Part shown: positions 24,139-35,191 of the stretch, piece after piece | How positions within the stretch are numbered: position 1 is the first letter of the stretch | How the letters are laid out: each line of letters opens with the position of its first letter | Assembly (NCBI GenBank): GCA_963576725.1 | Contig: OY755241.1 | Coordinates: 60,571,071 to 60,635,070, forward strand | Source of the DNA: Azorinus chamasolen | Lineage: Eukaryota > Mollusca > Bivalvia > Cardiida > Solecurtidae | DNA length: 64,000 nucleotides | Direction of reading: 5' to 3' | Made by a program: the position numbers and the translations under genes | Notes under the pieces: model-generated | Seen by the model: only the letters and a program-made list of their open reading frames with translations | What the model was told of the DNA's origin: nothing | Database searches by the model: none

Positions 24139-24898
24139 CAGGGGCCCGGCATCTGTGTTCTATCTCACGTTAATATGTCTACACCGATATTATTAATTGG
24201 TGCATATATAAACAGCTAAAGAGTCTCCAATACAAACTCCTCACAGTGATCTCCCTTGACACTATATGCGGTCAACACTGCCACCGACTCATTCCCATTT
24301 AATTACGAGTTGGGGAGGGTACGGGAGGGGTTCGGCTCCGGGTAGCCAAATTTTTTAGCTCACCTATTTATTTATTTATTTATCAGCCTCCATACACGGA
24401 GAGTAGTACATGATACAAATAAGATACCAGTAATACATAGCAACTAATGCACAGCAACTTGGTACAAAATAAACAAACGGATAGAAAAGAATAATTAAAT
24501 TGAATAAACAGAGAAGTAAAACTGACTAGATAGAATTAATAAATCTACCAGACACTGCAATAATATAAATATGAATCGATGGCATACAATGCACCCGCAT
24601 AAATCTCTAACGAAACGAAATATAGAAGAATTAATAAGGAGCATCCAATATGCATTATTAGACAAAAGAAAAAGTCAGACCCAGAATAATTAACCCTTTA
24701 CCTAATGACATTTATGATTGAATCGATAATTACTAAGCACACTATTTCGATAATGTTACCTGTAACCATCACAAGAGAATTGCGGACTTATACAAGAAAC
24801 AGAACTATATAGATCCATACGTAAAACAGATCAGACCCTTATCAGACAGTTCCTACGGGAGCAGTCTGATCTGGGTACACCGTTTCCTAAAGTCGTGA
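24139..24898. other. intergenic, with hairpin MITE remnant
   Basis: No gene. A tttattta microsatellite lies at 24,366-24,383. From about 24,690 (ttaaccctttacc) to 24,890 there is a degenerate hairpin MITE containing cagatcagacccttatcaga and its partner gcagtctgatctgggtac. Confidence 0.6.
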
Positions 24899-24907
24899 AG
24901 AAAAGGG

Positions 24908-24990
24908 AATGCGGGTCAAAAAGGCCCATTACCAAAAAGGCCCAATATCAAACCCCCTTTCCCGCAAAAGGCCCATTATAAATGCAAACA
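24908..24990 (+). repeat. left terminal inverted repeat of the MULE
   Basis: A perfect 35-bp core at 24,912-24,946 with two internal aaaaaggccca blocks, then imperfect inverted homology through ataaatgcaaacat. Preceded by the 9-bp direct repeat agaaaaggg. Confidence 0.8.
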
Positions 24991-25602
24991 TATCATTTTT
25001 GAAAAATGTTTACAATTTTTTATTAAACATAAAGATGGTACTTTGTAATTAGTTCCCTAATTGCAATCGTTTTATCTCCATTCACTGTTTCTTAATCCCA
25101 TGGTCCATATGTCACTTGATTGTCACAGTTTGTTAGGTAATCCTTACCTTTGGTATATACCCACACCTGGTCCACACCTGCAATCAATCAATCTGACAGC
25201 AATCATTATGCAAGTATGACAATTTGTCTAACAAACTAGTACTCTCGATTGAAAGGGGTGTTACTATTTAATAAGCACTTTGTCTGACTGAGTTTAATTA
25301 CAAATAAATCAATTATAATTGGTTGATGTAGTTGATCGATTGTTATGAAAGTACTTTAGCTGTAGATGTTCAAATCAGTAATCTTGTATTTTTAAGTTTA
25401 CCAGATTCATACTGCTTATTGTGGTGTATTTGGAAAAGTTATATTAGTTAGAGTGTGTGTTACTATTGTGATTAATAAACTAAATTGTGTGTTAATATTG
25501 TAATTCCTATTATTTTGACAATTAAATTATACCGTGTGTTGATATTGTGATTCGCGTGTAATAGTAGACAAATAAATAAAATAGTCACACACAAGTGCCA
25601 GC

Positions 25603-25689
25603 ATGGGTTTAACGTGCATTGCCTGCTTACAGGAAGTGCGTCCCCGACAGCATGTAGTTTTGTGCGACAGAGGACAACATGCGGAACAG
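25603..25689 (+). CDS. candidate first exon of the MULE gene (zinc-finger start)
   Basis: ATG at 25,603 opens 29 codons: MGLTCIACLQEVRPRQHVV, then LCDRGQHAEQ, ending at aacag with donor gtaact. The CxxC, x10-15, CDxxxxQH pattern resembles the N-terminal zinc finger that precedes MULE transposases in several invertebrate proteins. The donor is good and phase 0. The next recognisable exon (28,930) needs phase 1, so an exon is missing between them, has decayed, or I have not found it. The 570 bp upstream between the left TIR and the ATG would hold the promoter; I see no distinct TATA box. Confidence 0.5.
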
Positions 25690-25700
25690 GTAACTTTTTT

Positions 25701-25880
25701 TTAATCCTTTCCCTGTTCTGTGTTCAATTCAAATGCCAATAACTATTGAATATTCATGAACTAATTATAATGAAATATGGAAGGTACAACATAGCCATTT
25801 TGGAAGAAACAGATCTATCAAATTCCTTTTGCAAACAGAGCTGACCCTGATCAGACGGCTCCTATATCGTTTATATGCAG
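25701..25880 (+). repeat. hairpin MITE, type B, truncated
   Basis: Left half of the type B family (ttaatcctttccctgttctg, ...caaacagagctgaccctgat, cagacggctcctat). The second hairpin arm is missing. It lies in the presumed first intron of the MULE gene. Confidence 0.7.
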
Positions 25881-26073
25881 AAAAGCATTTTATGATATCT
25901 ATTTTTGATAATATTGTTCTACTCTGCTTGCAAGTGCAAATATAATCTCTGTTCCGTGCAAATCTAATGTTATAAATGTTCCATATCTTTTTTCAAACTT
26001 AGCCGATAAACTTCACATTGCAAATATCATAAAAGTTAATGACAAATAATGTCTTAACAGTTTCGCTGCACTT

Positions 26074-26540
26074 TTTAGATCACCAGAGCACAAAGTGCTC
26101 AGGGTGAGCTTTTGTGATCGCCTGATGTCCGGCGTCGTCCGTCGTCCCGCGTCAACAATTTGAACCTTTAAAAATCTTCTCCTCTGAATCTACAGAGTTC
26201 TCAGCTTTCATCTTTTGCACATAGCATCACCTATAGGTCCTCTACAAAAGTTATATAAATTATGTCCCTGGAGTCAAAATTGGCCCCGCCACGGTCCCAG
26301 GGGTGGCCAGTTTTCTGTAGCTGACTGTTGTTTTCTGTACAAGTAGCAGAATGCTGGGTTCACTTAGGTTAGGCATGGGGAAAACTTTAAAAATCTTCTT
26401 GTCAAAAACTACATGTCACAGAGCTTAGATATTTGGTGTATAGATTTACTTAGTATACCTTATTGAAATTGGTTAATATCATAGTTCTGAGGTTAAAATT
26501 GGCCCTGTCCTGTTGATTATACTTTAAAATAGACTTTTAC
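26074..26540 (+). repeat. agggtgagc-family repeat, partial copy
   Basis: Starts tttttagatcaccagagcac, then aaagtgctcagggtgagc, and reads into the tcttctcctctgaatctaca and aaaagttatataaattatg modules. The same start occurs at 27,598. The head is a small hairpin (gctcacc...agggtgagc type) common in bivalve genomes. Confidence 0.75.
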
Positions 26541-26639
26541 ACTATAAAGGTTCCCCTGAGCTAGAAGGGCCTCATCACAGGATGGGTCAAGTTCCTGGTC
26601 AATACTCTATAAAGGTGTTTGCTTCAGAATTAGTGTCTG

Positions 26640-27597
26640 TTTGTTCAAACTGTCTTTAACCCATTCCCTCATAGGCTATTTTCAGATCCTACCTCTTGGA
26701 AAATTCCAGAATCTATGTGTAGATTTGAAACCATTGTGATAAATAGAGCATTTACTCCTATGGAGCAAATGCTCTATTTATCACAATGGTTTCATAAAGT
26801 GACTATTATACCTCTTTGTATAAATCTACTGATAAAGAGCATGAATTATAGAAAAGGAAAATTTCAGATTTGTGTAGATTTGAAACCATTGTGATAAATA
26901 GAACATTTACTCCCATGGAGCAAATGCTCTATTTATCATAATGGTCAGCAAATGCTCTATTTATCACAAAGGCTTTTTTCAGATCCTACCTCTTTGAAAA
27001 AATCTACTGATAAGGAGCATTAATTAGAGAAAAGGAAAATTTCAGAATTGTGTAGATTTCAAACCATTGTGATAAGTAGAGCATTTGCTCCATAGGAGTA
27101 AATTAACTCATATACAAACCACATATAACGTTACATACCGGTATGCGTCAGATCAGAATCCAAACTTTGTGCTAATTTCGGTCAAGTCATGCTAGGCAGT
27201 GATAGGGTTGTCATCTGTTACAAATGTTGTCTGCTTATTCAAAGAGGTAAATCTGGGTATACTCTGTTTGCAAATGCGTGAAAACATGTTTATATGAGGG
27301 AAAGGGTTAATTAGAGAAAAGGAAAATTTCAGTGTGTAGATTTGAAACTATTGTGATAAATAGTTCATTTACTCCTATGGAGCAAATGCTCTATTTATCA
27401 CAAAGGCTTTTTTCAGATCCTACCTCTTTGAATCAATCTACTGATAAGGAGCGTTAATTAGAGACAAGGAAAATTTCAGAAATATGTAGATTTGAAACCA
27501 TTGTGATAAATAGAGCATTTACTCCTATGGAGCAAATGCTCTATTTATCACAATGGTTTCAAAAAGTGACTATTACAGAGGCGTAGAACAAAGGCTT
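26640..27597. repeat. cluster of type A hairpin MITEs
   Basis: At least four copies or part-copies of a near-perfect ~60-bp palindrome, accattgtgataaatagagc ... gctctatttatcacaatggt, centred near 26,765, 26,915, 27,370 and 27,520, with flanks cctcataggctattttcaga and gagaaaaggaaaatttcag. Several overlap or are partially duplicated, suggesting insertion of one copy into another or unequal exchange. Confidence 0.85.
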
Positions 27598-28895
27598 TTT
27601 AGCTCACCAGAGCACAAAGTGCTCAGGGTGAGCTTTTGTGATTGCCTGATGTCCGTCGTCGTGTGTCGTCCCGCGTCAACAATTTGAACCTTTGAAAATA
27701 TTCTCCTCTGAATCTACAGGGTTCTCAGCTTTCATCTTTGGCACATAGCATCATCTGTAGGTCCTCTACAAAAGTTATATAAATTAAGCCCCTGGAGTCA
27801 AAATTGGCCCCACCCTGGGGTGTCAAGTTTTCAATAGAAACATAGAGTGAAAACTTTGAAAAGCTTCTCCTCTGAAACTGGAAGGCTCTCAACTTTCATA
27901 TTTGGCACATAGCATCATATTCACATACTCTACAAAAGTTATATAAATTATACCCCTGGGGTCAAAATTGGCCCTGTCCCAGGGTGGCCAGTTTTTTAAG
28001 CAGACTGTTGTTTAAGTTTGCTTCTGCACTAGCAGAGTGTTGAGTTCACTTAGTAGTTATAGGCATAGGGAAAGCTTTAAAAATCTACTTGTCAAAAACT
28101 ACAAGTCCCAGAGCTTAGATATTTGGTGTATATATTAACTTAGTATATCTTTATAAATTTTGTAAATATCATAGTTCTGAGGTTAAATGTGGCCCTGTCC
28201 TGCCCTGTGGGTTATACTTTATAATAGACTTCTACAGTCTAAGGGTTTCCCCCTCTATCTTGGACTGTAGATAGCCTGGGTTAGTATTATGCAAGAGGTC
28301 AAGTTCCTGTTCACTGTTATGTTGTCTGCTTCAGAATTACTTCTGTTCACACTGTTTTAACCCATTCCCTCATAGGCTATTTTTAGATCTTACCTCTTTC
28401 AATAAATCTACCTAAAATGAGCATTAATTAGAGAAAAGGAAAATTTCAGAATTGTTTAAATTTTAAACCATTGTGATAATTAGAGCATTTGCTCCTATGG
28501 GGCAAATGTTCTATTTATCACAATGGTTTCATACGTTGACTGTTACAGAGGCATACAAAGGTACATTTATGGAATAAAGGGTTAGTGCATATCAATCTTA
28601 CAATTAACTCTCTTGTACAAACCACATATGAAGTTCACATAATTATGCACCAGATCAGAATCCAAACTGTGTGCAAATTAGAAATCACCTCTTAAACTGG
28701 AATTTCTCAGCTTTCATATTGGCACATAGCTTCATCTTGAGGTCCTCTACAAAAAATATATGAATTATGCCCATGGGTTCAAATGTCCCAGGGGTGGTAA
28801 GTTTTCTATAGAAACATAGTGAAAACTTTGAAAATTTTCTCCTCTGAGTGTCTGGTGAGCGATATCAGGGCCATCATGGCGCTCTTGTTAGTTTA
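27598..28895 (+). repeat. agggtgagc-family repeat, near full-length
   Basis: Head tttttagctcaccagagcac and aaagtgctcagggtgagc (27,598), internal modules of about 160 bp with tttggcacatagcatcat and gtcaaaattggcccc, tail ggtgagcgatatcagggcca then tcatggcgctcttgtt. Head and tail match a widespread bivalve repeat layout. A type A MITE sits inside at 28,358-28,584. No coding frame. Confidence 0.8.
28358..28584 (+). repeat. hairpin MITE, type A
   Basis: Bounded by ttttaacccattccctcat and ggaataaagggtta, with the tgataattagagcatttgct / caaatgttctatttatcac palindrome. Nested in the agggtgagc repeat. Confidence 0.8.
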
Positions 28896-28929
28896 TATTT
28901 ATGTTACACACACTACTACTTGTTGATAG

Positions 28930-29027
28930 GTGTTTCACTGGCAACATACAAAGAGGCCAAGAGGTCTGGAGCCATAGTGAATCACGATAGTGCAGCATGC
29001 AAGGCAAAGGAGGATGTTACGTTTATG
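28930..29027 (+). CDS. candidate MULE gene exon
   Basis: Acceptor ttgttgatag, then a frame reading (G)VSLATYKEAKRSGAIV and HDSAACKAKEDVTFM, ending at donor gtatgt. The GVSxxxYKxAxRSG segment followed by a C resembles the second half of the N-terminal finger in invertebrate MULE proteins. 98 nt: needs 1 nt from the previous exon and leaves in phase 0. The annotated unit is inferred from splice signals and composition, not from an aligned homologue. Confidence 0.45.
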
Positions 29028-29341
29028 GTATGTAACATAGGTTTGACAAACATTCAAGAGTTTACACCCCAACATTATTATTTTATTTTTTTCAACTTTT
29101 TCAACTTGATCATGAAGCTTAGAAATCGGACAACTCGAAATTCTTTTATTTCGAAGTAAATTGTATTGTACCTCGAAGGCCGATATATCGAATTCCCAGT
29201 TTCTATATTATGATAACGATGATGATGATAATGCTGCTGCTGATTATGACGTGTATATCAAATGATTATGATGATGTTGATAAAGTAGTAATGATGATTT
29301 TGATTATAATTATTCTGAAGATGTAAATGATTTTGATTTAG

Positions 29342-29404
29342 TATGAAGGAGGTGTACCCACCCTGACAGCAGGTCTTGATGAAGCAGAGGATGACACATA
29401 GATG
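29342..29404 (+). pseudogene. duplicated MULE gene exon, broken by a stop
   Basis: Acceptor tttgatttag, 21 codons beginning YEGGVPTLTAGLDEAEDDT, then TAG, ATG and donor gtaatc. It is a paralogue of the exon at 29,829 (YEEGAPQLTA...DDDTLM), where the TAG position is TTG. The stop would end translation if this exon were included; skipping it keeps phase 0. Confidence 0.45.
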
Positions 29405-29828
29405 GTAATCTCTTAGTTAATTACAGTATTAATACTATTTTATGAAAGAATCAATTTAAGACAGTGTATAATTATTATATAGGTATGAAGTAAAACTTAC
29501 AGTAGAGGTACTTTACTTTTACATGAAACGTAAAGTGACATGCGCGAGTTCGTAAGCCTATACATCTTGTATTTTGTTGCCGTAATGTTATTAAAGATAT
29601 GACGTATTTAAATGAAAATACAGTAGATCCACTATAGACTGACCACAGAGTTATTCTGATTAAAAAACTGCATTATTATTTTTAGAATCAGTCAAACTTG
29701 AAATGTAAAGTGATATGCGCGAGTCCGTAAGCATACTACTCATGTATTGTGTTGCCGTGTCGTAAATCCCAATGATTTAGTGATGGTAATGGCAAATGAT
29801 GATGTATTATAAAAATTGATTATGACAG

Positions 29829-29954
29829 TATGAAGAAGGTGCCCCTCAACTGACAGCTACTGTTGGCGAACCCTTCGTAGAGCCAGCACAGGAGCCCCCA
29901 ATTTTGGAAATAAGCCTACCGAACCCACAGCTGGAGGATGACGACACATTGATG
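29829..29954 (+). CDS. candidate MULE gene exon, acidic linker
   Basis: Acceptor attatgacag and donor gtaact bound 42 codons in phase 0: YEEGAPQLTATVGEPFVE, then PAQEPPILEISLPN, then PQLEDDDTLM. Pro- and acid-rich, like the linker between finger and transposase in this group. It is related by duplication to 29,342-29,404. Confidence 0.45.
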
Positions 29955-30871
29955 GTAACTTCTTAATTCAATGCACTACAGAAGAGTCGTCCCTGTAAAT
30001 CGAAGCTCTAATACTTGATTTAGAGATCATAATTGATAAAGGACAAAAGTGTAGACCCTCTAAACTGGGTATACACTGTTTGCCGATGTACCAACTATAT
30101 ATGCACTTTGATGAAAATGATGGTGATGATGATGATGATAATAGTGATAATAAATAATGCTAATTAATAATAATAAGGTAATAGTAATATCAAAAGTAAG
30201 TAGTATTAATATATAATACAATATTTTTAAATGATATATTATTTGACAGCTCTAATAGGTATAGACTCTTTACCGATGTACCAACTATATATGCACTTTG
30301 ATGAAAATGATAGTAATACCAAAAGTAAGTAGTATCAATATTGATAAAGGACATAACCGCAGAACCTCCGTACTGAGTATACATTAATAAATAATACAAT
30401 ATTTTAAATGATTTTCTTATTTGACAGATTTGACAGCGAAGTGGAAGTGTCAATAGTGAGCAAAGCCCATGGCGCTTAGGTGAACCATTGCGAAATGGGC
30501 GTGAGCCAAGCATATGACGATGAGGTTTGTCTATCTACCGTCTGTCTTTCCATCTGCCAATCCGTCTGTCTTTCAGTCTGTTCTTTCTATCTGCCTGTTC
30601 GTTTGTCAGTCCGTCACATGTTTTTTATTCTGACACCAATCTCAGCAGGTGAAACGTATTCCTTTCGATACTCTCGTTTGAATAAAAATATATTTACATA
30701 TAACTACCGTAGGTGATACGTATTTCTATATAAAAATATATTCACATATAACTAGACCCTTGCCAATAACAACTGATAATTGGTTGTCTTATTCTAAGTT
30801 AGATGTATTGTCAGAAATCTATTTAGGGTCTTAAACTGTATTGTAATCAAGTATAAATATCATTTTTACAG

Positions 30872-31080
30872 ACACTGATTGATGCAGAATTGGCACTTGG
30901 TCCGACAGCAGAGTCAACATTGTTCATTGAAGCAGATGACATCAACGAAGCGGATGACACCGTGGAAGCGGATGAAAGCATCTCGTTTGATGTTAGGGAA
31001 GACCTAGAAGTGAACGTCAGCGTCTCATTTGACCTCCCAAATCGCAGCCAGATTGAGGAGATCATTCCAATACAGGAAGA
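30872..31080 (+). CDS. candidate MULE gene exon, acidic linker
   Basis: Acceptor catttttacag and donor gtaaga. Open in phase 0 from TLIDAELALGPTAEST, through three ADDxxEAD repeats (FIEADDINEADDTVEADES), to SFDVREDLEVNVSVSFDLP and QIEEIIPIQEE. Strongly acidic and Ser/Thr-rich. 209 nt, leaving in phase 2, whereas the transposase exon at 32,686 needs 1 nt, so at least one exon between them is lost or unrecognised. Confidence 0.5.
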
Positions 31081-31178
31081 GTAAGAAAAATGTCCTTTAT
31101 AATTTACATATAAGATTTGTATAAGATCGGTATTATAATAATGTCATTTATAATTTCATTCGGAATAGTTATACTGTA

Positions 31179-31305
31179 TAACCCTTTCCCTCGTATATAC
31201 CTGTTTTCACAACTGCAAACAGAGTTAACAGAAGCCGTCATTTTGCTAATGAATATTCAGTAGGTACTGAAATTTGGCAGATATACAGAACAGGGAAAGG
31301 GTTAA
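31179..31305 (-). repeat. hairpin MITE, type B, internally deleted
   Basis: Both outer ends are present (taaccctttccctcgtatat and cagggaaagggttaa), but the second hairpin arm and centre are missing. Located in the gap between the MULE linker exon and the reversed Crypton gene. Confidence 0.65.
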
Positions 31306-31335
31306 ATGGTAAAAATAATCTGAAACTAGAGCTAA

Positions 31336-32097
31336 TTACTTTAAATTATGATTTTCCTTGACACCTCTCAGGCCGAAGTGTATTGTGTTATTCAGCCACA
31401 TGGTGTTGAGTAGGGCTTCTGGGTTAGCATCTCCTAATAAGTCCTTTTTGTAAAGAATATTGATTTCCTCATCCGTAATTGGGGCAGCACAATTCGGTCG
31501 ATTTCCTCTGCCCATTTTCTTGAGGGATTTCTGTTTGGCCTTCAATGCATCTCTTGTCAATTGGAAAGCTGGCCCATTGTCTCTAAATATACTGTACGGA
31601 TATTTGGCTCATTTCAATTTTCTATCAAGGCTTGATATTATATTTCTTAAAGAACAGGGTTCATAGTCATTCCCATCATTCTTTTTGGCAGAGAGCACAA
31701 AATTAGCAATGTACTCGTCCAACTGTTCAGGTTCAATTGTATGAAACATTCTTTTCTCACCTTTTGTTAACAAAAATCTTTCAAATTTCTTTATATCTAA
31801 TAAGGTTTTTTTGGCAGTGTTTTGATTTTCTTGATCTTCTATGTATTTTACAACATCAGCATTGGACAAATTTTGAAATTCTTGGCTATTTGAACATGTT
31901 ACATCTTTTTCCAAAGAGATGGATCTAGATCTACTGTCCAAATTGTTTGCATATTCAGGTGTGGAATTATCATCAAAATCTGAAGGGCATATCCCAAACC
32001 TCTCCAAAAATCTGGCATCAGCCGATATGACATCATCTGGATCCGCAAAACCATCCCATAATACATCAAAATTGGCCTGTGCCATGTAATCTGACAT
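31336..32097 (-). pseudogene. Crypton-type tyrosine recombinase (DUF3504-like), N-terminal part, one in-frame stop
   Basis: The - strand reads from ATG at 32,097 (MSDYMAQANFDVLWDGFADP) through SNADVVKYIEDQENQNTAKK, LLDIKKFERFLLTKGEKR, EQLDEYIANFVLSAKKND and YEPCSLRNIISSLDRKLK. An in-frame TGA (31,609-31,611) follows, and the same frame continues PYSIFRDNGPAFQL, LKAKQKSLKKMGRGNRPN, ITDEEINILYKKDLLGD, LLNTMWLNNTIHFGLRG and stops at 31,336. This series is diagnostic of the Crypton-derived recombinase-like domain found in KCTD1- and QRICH1-type proteins and Crypton transposons. The C-terminal half with the catalytic Arg-His-Arg-Tyr residues is absent. It lies in the opposite orientation inside the MULE. 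It may be a captured or nested Crypton. Confidence 0.75.
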
Positions 32098-32685
32098 TTT
32101 TCTATTCTCCAGTAAGACAGAGTTTTGCAGCAGAAGAACAAATAAATTGATGCTGTTTATCAGTTTAAAAAATACTGATATCATATAACCTTTTGTTTGG
32201 AGTTGTTTTTAAATATGTTCACAATAAAAAAAGAATAATTTTAATTGTTCATTAAAATTATTTGATATTTTGTTATATTTTCTCTCTATCATTATCCCTT
32301 TTTATCTGTACTGCTGTCGTGTAAACAACGACGGGTCAAAATAATGACGTCATCTGTCAAATAAAATGGGTCAAAATAGTTCCGTATTCCTACGCCAACC
32401 ATATAAGGAAAAGTGACTGGATATCAAATTTGGTCCCGAGCTCCATTGCCTATAGTATTTAGGAAAAGGGGAAACTGTAGGTAGTGGTAGGATAACACAA
32501 AAAATATCCGGCAACCTGTTTCACGGTCGTTTTAGCGGTTGGTGGCAGGATAAAATTGTATTTGCATTCCGATTATCACCAATGGAAAATACAAACGAAA
32601 AAAATGTATACGTAATTACTCAATATTTTTACTCAACACATATATTATGGTAAACGCAAATGTCTTAAAGAGTTGTTTTCTTTAG

Positions 32686-33055
32686 TCATATATGTACTTG
32701 AATCGTTTCTTCAAGCTGAATGGTCCGCGGTTAAGGAGGTCTTTCCAGGAGTGGACATGAAAGGATGTGCCTTCCATTGGTCCCAGGCAATATGGCGGCG
32801 AGTTCAAGCAGCGGGTCTGGTGGAGACTTATCAGCAGAGGACTGGAATGCACGGTTTCATCCGCAGGCTCCTATCATTACAGTTCCTGCCAGCCGAGGAC
32901 ATCAAACCTGCCTTTGAACAACTATGTCACCAGGCAACAACCACCTCAGCGCAGGAACTTATCCGCTATTTCCGGGACCAATGGGTGGACAGTAACACAT
33001 TCCCACCAACTGCCTGGTCAGTGTTTAGTCAGACTGTCCGAACCAATAACGACGT
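32686..33055 (+). CDS. MULE transposase domain exon
   Basis: Acceptor tttctttag and donor gtaagg bound an exon reading VIYVLESFLQAEWSAVKEVF, PGVDMKGCAFHWSQAIWRRV, then MHGFIRRLLSLQFLPAEDI and WSVFSQTVRTNND. The E..AxxxVFPG...GCxFHWxQAxWR block is the conserved core of MULE-type transposases (DDE fold), covering the second catalytic acidic region and the C/H-containing insert. The exon lacks the upstream first-Asp region, which should precede it; 31,081-32,685 instead holds the reversed Crypton gene. Expected continuation (RTNNxxExxH) is split by the intron after RTNND. Confidence 0.75.
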
Positions 33056-33354
33056 GTAAGGTAATGTAAAAGTCTGAACAATGAACTTAATTAATCATTT
33101 TTCACAAATTTGTAGCATTTGCAACTTTCTACAGGAACTGTTTGTTATGAGTTATGTGTGATATATCTACGACTAGTTCTTATTTGGTAAATACATGTAT
33201 ATTCGACCTCTAATGTTTCATAATGAACGCTTTTTCAATGAATATTCAGTAAAGTAAGCATTCAACTTAGAAATGGTTAACCATAGTCACTATGTTTTCA
33301 GATTTGTAACATATTGAAAAAATTGTGACTCGAACCCAAATTCATGCATTTCAG

Positions 33355-33605
33355 GATGTTATCACAGGCTTAACGCAGCTGTAGCTGGGACCAGTCTCCA
33401 TTTCTACCGGATTGTGCCCCTGTTGCGACGAGAGGCAGAACTTGTGTACCTGGCTGTGCGAGGAGGCGATCTTACTAGGAATGTTCGAGGGCGGTCTAGG
33501 GCGTTAGAAACAAATCTTCAGCAACTCTGGGACGAGTACATGAGAGACATTGGGACGTCAAGATTCCTGAAGAGATGTGGAGATTTGTACTGCATCAGGG
33601 TGTGA
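33355..33605 (+). pseudogene. MULE transposase C-terminal exon, out of phase
   Basis: After acceptor catttcag, the frame CYHRLNAAVAGTSLHFYRIV, PLLRREAELVYLAVRGGDL, ETNLQQLWDEYMRDIG, LKRCGDLYCIRV ends at TGA 33,603. It continues the ...RTNNDxE(G)xHxRLN motif of the previous exon. Joining 33,055 to 33,355 leaves a phase mismatch: the HRLN frame needs 1 nt from the previous exon, but the donor leaves 2. So a small indel or a different splice site has broken the gene. Confidence 0.6.
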
Positions 33606-33626
33606 AAGAGTTATTGAACGTCCCAT

Positions 33627-33895
33627 GTGTTTTCACGCATTTGTAAACAGAGTAGACCCATATCAGACGGTTCATATAGGTGCCGTCTGATCAAAGTCTT
33701 CTCTGTTTGCTATTAAGAATTTTAAAGATGTGTTTCTAAAATGACCATGTGTTAATCCTTTCCCTCATATTAACGTGTTTTCACGCATTTGTAAACAGAG
33801 TAGACCCATATCAGACGGCTCCTATGGGTACCGTCTGATCAAAGTCTGCTCTGTTTGCTATTATTAATGTTAAAGAGATGTTTCTGAAATGACCA
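33627..33895. repeat. duplicated ~140-bp hairpin module (type B core)
   Basis: gtgttttcacgcatttgtaa acagagtagacccatatcag recurs at about 33,630 and 33,775. Each copy folds with gccgtctgatcaaagtct and ctctgtttgctatta. A local tandem duplication of a MITE arm inside the MULE. Confidence 0.75.
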
Positions 33896-33956
33896 GGCAG
33901 ACGTCAGAATGCCTAAAGACCGTCGGACAGCTGTACGCCACTCCTATGGATTGATG

Positions 33957-34400
33957 TTTGGGTCTTGTAGCACTCTCAAAGTGGCTGGCCTGAAAACCGC
34001 TATAGATCTATTAGCATTGAAATATATTTTTTGCATATCAAACTTTTGGCACTTTGGGTTTTATTTCGATTTTATATTATATATAGTACATGTTTTGGTC
34101 AAAATTATATATAGTTTGTTGGGTCTTGTAACACTCTCAAAGTCGTTGGCCCACGATCTATATTTCCAAATTCAGCGTGTTTGGGTCTTGTAGCACTCTC
34201 AAAGTAGCTGGCCCACAACCCGCTATAGGTCAAAATTATATATAGTCTGTTGGGTCTTGTAACACTCTCAAAGTTGTTGGCCCACGATTTATATTTCAAA
34301 ATTTAACATGTTTGGGTCTTGTAGCACTCTCAAAGTTGCTGGCCTGAAACCCGCTATATAGATCTATCAGCATTGAAATATATTTTTGCATCTCGAACTT
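33957..34400 (+). repeat. five-copy gggtcttgtagcactctcaa repeat
   Basis: A conserved ~32-bp segment (gggtcttgtagcactctcaa, then agttgctggcc) occurs at about 33,960, 34,121, 34,183, 34,249 and 34,314. The last three gaps are 62-66 bp; the first is about 161. Flanks alternate between cccgctatagatctat and cacgatttatatttc types. Specific to the right part of the MULE. Confidence 0.8.
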
Positions 34401-35107
34401 TGGTTTTAATTTCTATTCAAAAATTAACACGACCTATACTTTCAAATCAGTTTTGGTATCAAATCAAATGTACTTAATAAACTTGAATTCTCCGGATTAT
34501 TTAACTCTATTAATTAAGTAAAACTCAGATGATTAAATTAAATGAATATGTAATATCAGAGCTATAAATACATTATTTACGAAATCATTTTGTAAAAATA
34601 TTTTGGAACTTACATTTTTTATATGTATCGCCCGGCATTTTTTGGGTAAATACATTTTCTAAATTATGGGGCTCATCATGAAAGCAGAGTCCACGTCCCG
34701 AGCCCTGGGTACACATATACTGTATATTATATGTGTAGCAGATGCTTTCACTATAACCAAAAATACATCGCTACGTAATATTATATTATATTATATTGTA
34801 TGGCCAAATATACCAAAGTGGTATCAGTCTTCTTCGTTCTGCCAGTAAAAAATGTCTCTTTGAAAGCCATGACTGAGAATGAAAACGTCTGATAAAACTG
34901 TCCATTATATACTGACCACCTTACAGCAGGATAAGGGTTAACTAAATACTAAATGCATTTATATAGCGTGGATCCAGATTAGATAAGTGTCACACTAATT
35001 AACACATTCACCGTTCGACACAGGCCAAGGGCGATAATCCCGTAATACGCAATAATGGAGATAATCCCATTTTCATACATTTCTTGTCATCACATTAATT
35101 ATTAATC
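34401..35107. other. MULE right arm, non-coding
   Basis: A+T-rich, with an attatattatatt tract near 34,780. No coding motif. This is the sub-terminal part leading to the right TIR. Confidence 0.5.
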
Positions 35108-35191
35108 TCAAGTTTTCAGTTAAATGTTTGACATTTATGAAGGTTTGTGAAATTGGGCCTTTTTGGTAATGGGCCTTTTTGACCCGACACC
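35108..35191 (-). repeat. right terminal inverted repeat of the MULE
   Basis: Perfect inverse of the left core at 35,152-35,186, with weaker inverted homology inward through acatttatgaagg. Followed by agaaaaggg (35,192-35,200), the same 9 bp found left of the element. Confidence 0.8.

Noticed and set aside
24908..35191. TIRs as two unrelated copies of a short repeat
   Set aside because: The 35-bp perfect match, further inward homology, matching 9-bp outer direct repeats and internal MULE transposase together make one element more likely, though other copies were not available for comparison.
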